From Marsupella aquatica (taxonomy: Eukaryota; Marchantiophyta): a stretch of 64,000 bases of DNA. The stretch lies in the NCBI GenBank assembly GCA_973895155.1, contig OZ316898.1, positions 6,820,001-6,884,000 of the forward strand, given 5' to 3'. How positions within the stretch are numbered: position 1 is the stretch's first letter; each line of letters opens with the position of its first letter. Under the pieces are notes generated by a model. The model made no database searches, had not been told where the DNA came from, and saw only the letters and a list, made by a program, of their open reading frames with translations. Of this stretch, positions 59,287-64,000 are shown in pieces. Made by a program: the position numbers and the translations under genes.

Positions 59287-59610
59287 GATCCCGGCCGGGT
59301 AACGGGGGTCGGGTTGGGTGAGGGTCGGGTCGGCCCGGGGGGTAGGGTCGGGGGGCTCAGTCGGGTCAGGGTCGGGTTGGGGGGTTGGGGGGTCGGGTCG
59401 GATCGGGGGGTCGGTCGGGGTCGGGTCGAGTCGGGGGGTCAGTCGGGGGGTCAGTCGGGGGGGTTGGGGTGTTGGTCGGGTTGGGTCGGGAGGTCGAGTC
59501 AGGGGGTCGGGTCGGGGGGGTCAGGGGTAGGGCCGGGGGGATCGGTCGGGGGGGTCGGGGTGTTGGTCGGGTTGGGTCGGGGGGGTCGGGTCAGGGGGTC
59601 GGTCCCAACC
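59287..59610 (+). repeat. G-rich (GGGTCGG)n satellite tract
   Basis: About 320 bases are made of GGGTCGG, GGGGGTCAG and GGTTGGG words. Open frames through it are Gly/Arg/Val-rich artefacts. The flanks carry CCGACA(A/T) words, the complement of the same unit. Strong G-quadruplex potential on the plus strand. Confidence 0.85.
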
Positions 59611-59850
59611 GGGGAATATAGAGGAATATCCGACAAATTACCCATTTTTGAGCCGACAAGCTGTCATTTGTCGTGTCCGACAAGTAGACACCATGTCCGA
59701 CAATAAAAACCTGGGATGAATTGGAAGTCAAGATAATAATGCAGACTAATTTTTGTCATCATTACTATTGTCATAGGGAGAGAATAGGATGTACTGTATG
59801 TCAAGATCATAATGCATGCTGATTGTCATCATCACTCAAAAAATGGGCAT

Positions 59851-60060
59851 AGTTCAATCCCCCCTCCGGGTGTGGAGGGTATATGTATGTGGATGGGATG
59901 GGTTTTGTGGGTAGTGGATTGGAGTTCTGATTATCTGTTCGGCCCCTGGTTGCCCACTTTGAGGCCCTGATGTAATCCTCTCTCCTTCCTGGTGCGGGTC
60001 CCTGTCAGATCCGTTGGGGCTCACCCTTGTCTGGGTTCCCTACAGAAAAATTGTCACATT
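59851..60060 (+). mobile_element. SINE, 5'-truncated (plus strand)
   Basis: It begins at the B box (AGTTCAATCCCCCC) and continues with TGGAGGGTATATGTATGT and the tail CTCTCTCCTTCCTGGTGC (from 59,979). It matches the minus-strand SINE at 46,080-46,305 in order and spacing. A T/A-rich sequence follows near 60,105. Confidence 0.6.
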
Positions 60061-60680
60061 GGGGTGGGGGGAGTCTAATTGTATTTGCTCCCCATTTCCG
60101 TTCAAGACAAAAAAAAAATGGGCATAGGCTTTGTTAATATATTGTTGAGAGTACTGGATGACTCGCACTTCACGAGTCGTACTTCTATGACCTACCTCTG
60201 CACTGTAGCAGTATTTGATAGAAAGAGGATTTCATTACGGACTAAATGGACAAGTTATTAACAATAGATTTCCCGAAATGAACGCACAAAGTCATCCAGA
60301 AGACGGAATCGTGAATGATCGATGGGCTATATGCGTGAAGCAACGGAAGCTGCAGTGGCCTACGAGTGAACAGCAGCACGTCGTCCCTAATTTGGCCTGA
60401 GTTCGGACATCTTCACGATGAAGTGCTTTGAGATAAGTTCTCAGAGAACTCCCATGCCTCCTGGTGATATTCGGGCTAGTGATCGAATGGAGCAGCTGGG
60501 TTGAGGCTGAAACAAATTTGACAAAACTCGAGAAGAAGGTAAAATTTGAAGGGTTTAGTGCTGTGTTTGTTCCTGCTCATGTCTCCCTGCTGTTGTTTCT
60601 ATCACCCCTCCCAATCATGAGAGTGTTGGCATAATTGGCTAGTGTCCTTCCACAGCAATGTTTCCCGTAGTCACCCTCTC

Positions 60681-60761
60681 CTCACATAACTGTGTACCAG
60701 GTAGCAATGTGTCTTTGGATCCACATAACTGTGTACCAGGTAGCAATGTGTCTTTGGATCC
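60681..60761. repeat. Tandem duplication, unit about 40 bp
   Basis: CACATAACTGTGTACCAGG, then TAGCAATGTGTCTTTGGATC, occurs twice in succession; a diverged CACATAACTG precedes it. Confidence 0.9.
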
Positions 60762-62847
60762 ATGGAGGGCTTCAAGCTTCAACTCCCCTGCACGAGAATT
60801 ACTTCACATTTGTAAGTTAGAAGTGAGTTCATCCTTTAGTTCAACTGCTACCTACATGCCATATTTTCCTTGCGTATTCTTAGCTTATAGGCTTTAATTC
60901 TAACTTGCCAAGTACTAGTTTAGCTGCTTCTTATGTCATGGACCTATTTTTTCTTCTCTTGCTTATTCTTCTTATAGAAAATGGTTCAAACTTGGCAAAT
61001 CTTCTCATATATAGACACCCTTGACTTGTAGTCACCCTCTCCTCATGGACGGATCTGACTGCTGACCACTACAAAACATACCTAGGGTGGGCAAGAGATC
61101 GCCACCCCTCCCCAAAGCATGGATCCATGATGTCTCCATATCTTCTTAGAGCTTCCCGGGGTCCTCACTTCTTTGCTTTAGACCCATCACTTGCAAATAA
61201 ATATAGGGTTTCTTATTGGGTTCAGTGAAAGTCTTTTAAATTTTGTTGAAGAATATTTAGTGTTTTTGTAAATCCAGTCTTTAGAATTATAAGAATCAAA
61301 TAAAATTTAAACCAAATCCATGAATATTCCAAAAAATATACCATTAAATTAAGGGTAACCAAATTACTTTAAAATATTTATGTATTTATTTAAATTTTAG
61401 GGTTTTTATCCCCAAAAAGTTAGCTCGTGATATGGAACACCCCTGGATTTAGGCCCCCAAGATAATGAGTTATTGCCTGTGACCTTAAAAACAGGGAGAT
61501 AAAATAATAAAAAAGCCAAGTGAGCACTTTCCAATACATATCAAATGCCCAAGGGCAAAAAAAAGCTGAACCGGGAGACATGAATGCCCACCCAGAGTCC
61601 CTAAATGTTCGTTTTTAATGGGGAAGCACAAGGTAGCATGTCGCATTGTCGCCAGACATTAAAAGCTTAAATATAGAAGTACTCGTGGCTGCATCGATAT
61701 CTATGGTTATAGTTACTTAAAGCTCGGAAACTCAAAAGGGGATATCTCGCCAAAGTGCACCAGCACTGGAAAAGTGGATGCGTTCAGACGGTCCTCATGT
61801 TCTCCAGATCTTGGCCTCGAGATTCGTACCATGATTTGCACAGTATCTTTACCGAACAAAGGAAAACCCTTTTAAAATAAGAAAAGGCTCTTACACAAGA
61901 AAGTGCAGAAGGGGGCTGTGAGCACTTTATTGCCAAAAATTGGTTACCGTAAACTTTTTTTCTCTTCTATTAGCTAAGTTCACTATTTTTGGCGAAATTA
62001 ATCAGGTTGAATTTTGTACACTAGCCAGTTTGTCACCTAACCACAGAATCTAATTGATATCTCAGGTCTGGGGAGATCTCATGGTCAGAAAGTAGTCTGG
62101 GAAAATTAGATTAAAACAATTTCTTGCGTCTTTTCCATAGCATTCGATGCCATTAGCCACCCTGACAAAACACAAAAAGCTTTAAAAATTACTGGCCACA
62201 AACCCAACTTTGGGCATGGGGAATTTATTTATTTATTTTCCCAAATAAATAAACAACTTTATTCATAGGCGAAAGCAAGGACAATAGTATATGTGCTATC
62301 CCCCAAAACCCATCCACGAAACCAGAGCCCAGCCTAGGGGAAGGAAGAAGCAAAACCAATGACTGCTAGAAGAAGGAGAGCTCAAAAGATAGAAAAAAAA
62401 GGGGGCGGGGGGAGGGGGGGATCACAGCCCTTCTATGGATCTAATGACACACACACTAAGTGCAAAATCAAACCGTCAAATTGAAGGGGTTGCCTGATGA
62501 CGTGAACCGTTGGGCAACCACGAAGCACATTGCTGTACTTCTGAAGTGCAACAAACAGCTCCATTATGATTGAAGCTGCAAAACTCGGATCTGCAAACGG
62601 CTTTTACGAAAATCAGACTATTATGGTCCTTATCGAGTCACTATGATTATTGAATTTAATATTTTGTTATCAATAGTATGAAGTGTTCAATCAAAATAGT
62701 TTATGTATACTAAAATGTAGGAACTATTATAATACAAACACCACGTAAAGCGAGATATATAGATTTTTAAAAGAAAACGTTTTAATCATATGTATCATTT
62801 ATCTTTGGCCAAAGTTCACTTTACAGAAGACAAGACCTGGCACGAGG
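60762..62847. other. AT-rich intergenic sequence
   Basis: A partial, diverged copy of dispersed repeat B lies near 62,040-62,170 (ATGGTCAGAAA, ATTAGCCACCCT). TTTATTTATTTATTTT and AAATAAATAAA (62,223-62,255) form an inverted repeat. A G-rich run lies near 62,400. No gene is seen. Confidence 0.4.
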
Positions 62848-62992
62848 CCACTTGAGCACTTGGGGTGTGAAAGTTTACAAGTCATAGTTGGACTGAAGTG
62901 GGTCCCTAGACTTTAGTCCTCGTGCCTCTTGGGGTGTGAAAGTTTACAAGTCTTAGGTGGACTGAACTTGTGGGTCCCTAGACTTTAGTCTG
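62848..62992. repeat. Tandem duplication, unit about 72-75 bp
   Basis: TTGGGGTGTGAAAGTTTACA, AGTC(A/T)TAG(T/G)TGGACTGAA, and GGGTCCCTAGACTTTAGTC, twice. Confidence 0.9.
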
Positions 62993-64000
62993 CTTGAGTG
63001 TACTGTACCCTTATCTATTTTTAAATCACCTAGAGATGGTTTAAAAATATGATCAAGAGTACATACTAGTTGTTAGCTTGCATATTTAGTCAATTATTAA
63101 ATTCATTATTATTTATCAAATTTCCAAATTATTCCCAGTGAAGCCTACTGATGGGGAGAACAAGGAGGCCAGAGAGGCCTTTAAGGAAAAAAGACGAACA
63201 AGGCCACCAAGAGAAACAGCAGCAGGGGCTCAGTTACCACTGGAAAACAGTGCACCATTCCAACTCTAACCAGTACCAAAACCTGCCTCTCATCACTCGC
63301 ACAGCATACATGGTTGTAATTGTTGAATGATCTTCTTACATTGCCTTTGAATAGTCTTTCCTTACAGTGTTTCCAACCGTTACTGGGTTGGTCTATTGTA
63401 ACACTGTGTTGACTAAACCCAATAAAGTTCAACAAAAAAAAGTAACCCCATGGGTTAATGTAACTTACTCTATATTTGTGGCCTTACTGGGTTTTTGGGT
63501 ATTGGATCTGTATATGAATTGTTGTAGAGGGCACTGGCTAAATAGAGGATTCATCCCTTGCATTCCTAGGTTCTCCAAGATCTAATGATTAGTATTTGAC
63601 TGTGCCTGTGTCAGGAGGTACTGATATCATCCTTGCTATACATTGGACACTAAGAAAAGACTACTCTTTAAGATGTATCAAATGTATACAGGAAGCAAAT
63701 AGTGTGCACCCTTGGAGATGCTCTTAGCCATTGATTTCTTTCTGATGTTTTGGCTTTGGTATCCAGTGGATTATTATGGGAAAAGAGTACTAGTACAAGT
63801 GCACGTTTTTTCTTGTAAAGTGATCCAAAGAGAGCTGGGTATCCGTCATGGCCAAATCTCTACCATGTCGCCACACAGGTTGGGGGGATCCTTTTACATG
63901 ATTGGGTGGTGGGCCTCATTGAAAAGGCCCATAAAATAAATGGTGGAGTAATTAATGAAAAATATGTGGTAGGGAGCAGTTTTGAGAGGAGGGATATGAG
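62993..64000. other. Intergenic sequence to window end
   Basis: Open frames at 63435-63181 (minus) and 63367-63585 (plus) overlap and lack motifs. Nothing is supported. Confidence 0.4.

Noticed and set aside
59314-59706. Open frames of up to 130 codons, Gly/Arg-rich
   Set aside because: They are translations of the GGGTCGG satellite in three frames.

Overview
The window is nuclear DNA of a land plant. The support is three intron-containing genes of typical plant families (a Tat-targeted plastid FKBP, a LIP5/VTA1 endosomal protein and a DTX-type MATE transporter), GT-AG introns of about 70-800 bases, and a large surrounding mass of decayed repeats. Which plant cannot be settled by reading. 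An early-diverging lineage (lycophyte or bryophyte) is a guess, not a demonstration. No bacterial, organellar or viral genes were seen.

Layout. Positions 1-9,700 hold the best-preserved unique sequence: a plastid FKBP gene on the plus strand (2075-4144) and a convergent minus-strand gene for a small plastid-type coiled-coil protein of unknown function (5375-7592). From 9,800 to 22,000 is a repeat desert with a degenerate dispersed repeat, tRNA-like short elements, pentanucleotide and minisatellite arrays, and a GC-richer retroelement-like block (about 18,120-20,350). LIP5 lies at 22927-26000 (plus, six exons), followed by short tandem repeats. The MATE transporter occupies 29768-34051 (minus, eight exons). 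From 34,900 to 64,000 the sequence is again mostly repeats: a Helitron-like end with a 34-bp minisatellite (34,977-35,530), a GC-rich block without genes (36,420-38,430) next to a fragment of a PIF/Harbinger-associated SANT/NAM-like protein, a decayed second copy of the MATE 5' half (42936-44623), an unrecognised minus-strand gene (47367-48757), a short-chain dehydrogenase fragment (53976-54148), and several SINE-like and tandem repeats.

The genes do not form a pathway. FKBP and the coiled-coil protein both look plastid-directed, LIP5 acts on the ESCRT/VPS4 machinery, and the MATE protein is a membrane exporter. The most interesting structural signal is a recurring arrangement: an array of a roughly 20-36 bp unit containing GACATCTTTT, then a short GTGCAA-type hairpin, then CTRR followed by T. 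It occurs in at least three places and in both orientations. This is the 3' architecture of Helitron transposons, here coupled to a minisatellite. In one case the Helitron end abuts a repeat that also exists elsewhere in the window, starting at the base after CTAG.

Exon borders were read by eye from reading frame, splice-site consensus and family conservation. Coordinates of multi-exon genes cover the coding span including introns.
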